Positions 6,748-7,951 of a DNA stretch of 7,951 bases are shown here, piece by piece (positions within the stretch are counted from its first letter, which is position 1; every line of letters starts with the position of its first letter). The notes under the pieces were generated by a model. It saw nothing but the letters and a program-made list of their open reading frames with translations. It searched no databases and was not told where the DNA came from. Source of the stretch: QHWK01 sp035315685 (GTDB lineage: Bacteria > Acidobacteriota > Vicinamibacteria > Vicinamibacterales > CAVVIG01); contig DATFXR010000269.1 of assembly GCA_035315685.1 (NCBI GenBank), positions 1-7,951 of the forward strand. The letters are read 5' to 3'. Both the position numbers and the translations under genes were made by a program.

Positions 6748-7951
6748 CGCGGCCGCCGAGTATCCGCTTCCTCCTGGTGCCGCCGCTCTGGATTCGGCGG
6801 ATGCTCATCGCAGTTGCGATCGTGATGATCGCGCTGCAGTGGATCAACACGAGGATCGCGATCCTGCGGCTGAATCAGAACCCGTCGAATCCGGTCGTGC
6901 TCGCGACCTATCCGATCTACCACTCGATGGCGACGGGGATGCGTGAAGGGCGGATTGGTCAGGTCGATCTCCTCGCGCTGCGCGACTACGCGCTCCTCAA
7001 CGACGCGGAAGCGCCGTTCGAGCGCCGGCCTCGCGATGCCGAGCATCAGTGGGTGAGTTACTACACGCTCGACGTCGGCTACTCATTCATCGTCGAGGCG
7101 GCGCGGCTCGCGTTTCCGACGCTGCCCGACAACCATCTGCGCGCGCTCGCGCTGCAGCTCGCGTTCGACGTCGCTGTCGTCGGGTTCGTCTATTGCCTGT
7201 TCGCGCAGTGGAACGCTGTGCTGGGGCTGCTGGCGGCGTATCTCTACGCGTCGAACGGGATCTTCTATGACCTGGTCTCGTTCGCCTACTACTACTACTG
7301 GGACATTCCGCTCACCCTGATCGTGCTTGGCACAATGCTGCTCGCGTACCGGCGCGAGGCAGAGACGACGATGTGGCTGTCGGTCGCTGCGGCGGCGCTC
7401 GGCTTCGGCGTCTGGCTGCGGGGATCGTGGTGGCTGCTCGCGCTGTTCCTGTGCGGCGTCGCCGCTCTTCATGCGCGGCTGCGCAGGCATCTGCTGGTCC
7501 CGCTGGTGTTGTTCGCGGTCATCGCCGCGCCGGCGGTGGTGCGCGCCTCGAGAGCGCGCGGCACGCTGACGTTCACGACGCGCGCGGTCTGGCACGTCGC
7601 GCTGGTCGGGCTTGGCTATTACCCGAATCCGTACGGGCTGGAGGCAAAAGACGGCACGGTGTTCGAGCTCACGCGCCGGAAATACGGCGTCACCTTCCGG
7701 TCGGAGGATTACTGGGTGCACGACCAGGCCGCGAAGAAGGAATTCTTCGCGATCTGGCAAAAGGACAAGGGGTTCGTCGTCCGATCGTTCTTCGGCCGGC
7801 TGAGCGAATCGATTGCCGGCACCACGCAGTCGAGCGTGCTGTCGTTCATCTTCCTGTCGAATCTCACCTATCGGCTGATCTGTCTCGCCGGCTGCATCGC
7901 GATGATCCTGCGCGGCGGCGAGCGGCGGATGCTCGCGATTGCGGCCGCCGG
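6744..7951 (+). CDS. Multi-pass membrane protein, GT-C-like topology, 3' partial
   Basis: An ATG at 6744 overlaps the stop of the heparinase gene (ATGA). The frame stays open for 402 full codons to the window edge, so the C-terminus is missing. Hydrophobic stretches suggest membrane segments at about 20-36, 134-153, 157-174, 187-202, 211-226, 229-243, 250-267 and 376-391. Basic patches at WIRR (16-19), YRRE (202-205), HARLRRH (243-249) and RGGERR (390-395) all fall on the cytoplasmic side if the N-terminus is inside, so the model obeys the positive-inside rule. Two outside loops result: about 37-133, rich in acidic residues (E68, D75, D81, D87, E89), and about 268-370, containing GLGYYPNPYGL (289-299). 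This layout resembles GT-C lipid-linked-sugar glycosyltransferases, but I recognise no diagnostic motif. The coding call is strong from overlap, composition and coherent topology; the enzymatic role is inference. A transporter or another glycan-assembly membrane protein remains possible. Confidence 0.85.
   Translation, partial: MTRPPSIRFLLVPPLWIRRMLIAVAIVMIALQWINTRIAILRLNQNPSNPVVLATYPIYHSMATGMREGRIGQVDLLALRDYALLNDAEAPFERRPRDAEHQWVSYYTLDVGYSFIVEAARLAFPTLPDNHLRALALQLAFDVAVVGFVYCLFAQWNAVLGLLAAYLYASNGIFYDLVSFAYYYYWDIPLTLIVLGTMLLAYRREAETTMWLSVAAAALGFGVWLRGSWWLLALFLCGVAALHARLRRHLLVPLVLFAVIAAPAVVRASRARGTLTFTTRAVWHVALVGLGYYPNPYGLEAKDGTVFELTRRKYGVTFRSEDYWVHDQAAKKEFFAIWQKDKGFVVRSFFGRLSESIAGTTQSSVLSFIFLSNLTYRLICLAGCIAMILRGGERRMLAIAAA

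Noticed and set aside
7287..7298. Tandem TAC x4, encoding four consecutive tyrosines (182-185) in the membrane protein
   Set aside because: Too short to be a meaningful microsatellite; it fits an aromatic belt at the membrane interface just before a transmembrane segment.

Overview
The window is a slice of a polysaccharide (surface glycan) biosynthesis operon from a GC-rich bacterium. By eye the GC content is about two thirds. Codon third positions are strongly G/C, and every real gene is on the + strand. No rRNA or other taxonomic marker is present. A GC-rich soil lineage such as Acidobacteriota (Vicinamibacteria-like) is my guess from style and gene content only, at low confidence.

Layout: four genes lie head to tail with no intergenic space. 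(1) Bases 1-2157 hold the 3' part of a bi-domain oxidoreductase, a zinc-alcohol-dehydrogenase-like (MDR) half fused to a Gfo/Idh/MocA half; its start lies upstream of the window. (2) Bases 2150-4750 encode an 866-residue protein with three parts: an N-terminal segment of about 180 residues that I cannot assign, a family 4 glycosyltransferase (GT4), and a class I SAM-dependent methyltransferase. (3) Bases 4750-6747 encode a 665-residue heparinase II/III (polysaccharide lyase fold) protein with no visible signal peptide. (4) From base 6744 past the right edge runs a multi-pass membrane protein whose topology resembles GT-C glycosyltransferases. The overlaps are 8, 1 and 4 bases, so the set is almost certainly one transcript with coupled translation. 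I see no promoter, terminator, RNA gene, mobile element, CRISPR array or notable repeat.

How they may work together: the glycosyltransferase would add a sugar to a growing glycan and its fused methyltransferase could methylate the product. The bi-domain oxidoreductase would carry out a redox step on a sugar or sugar nucleotide. The heparinase-fold protein points to a uronic-acid-containing polymer, which it could cleave or possibly epimerise. The membrane protein would act at the inner membrane on lipid-linked or exported glycan. Family assignments for genes 1-3 are firm. Substrates, the joint pathway and the role of gene 4 are inference. The most interesting points are the GT4-methyltransferase fusion with its unassigned N-terminal module, and a lyase-fold enzyme without an export signal inside a biosynthetic operon.
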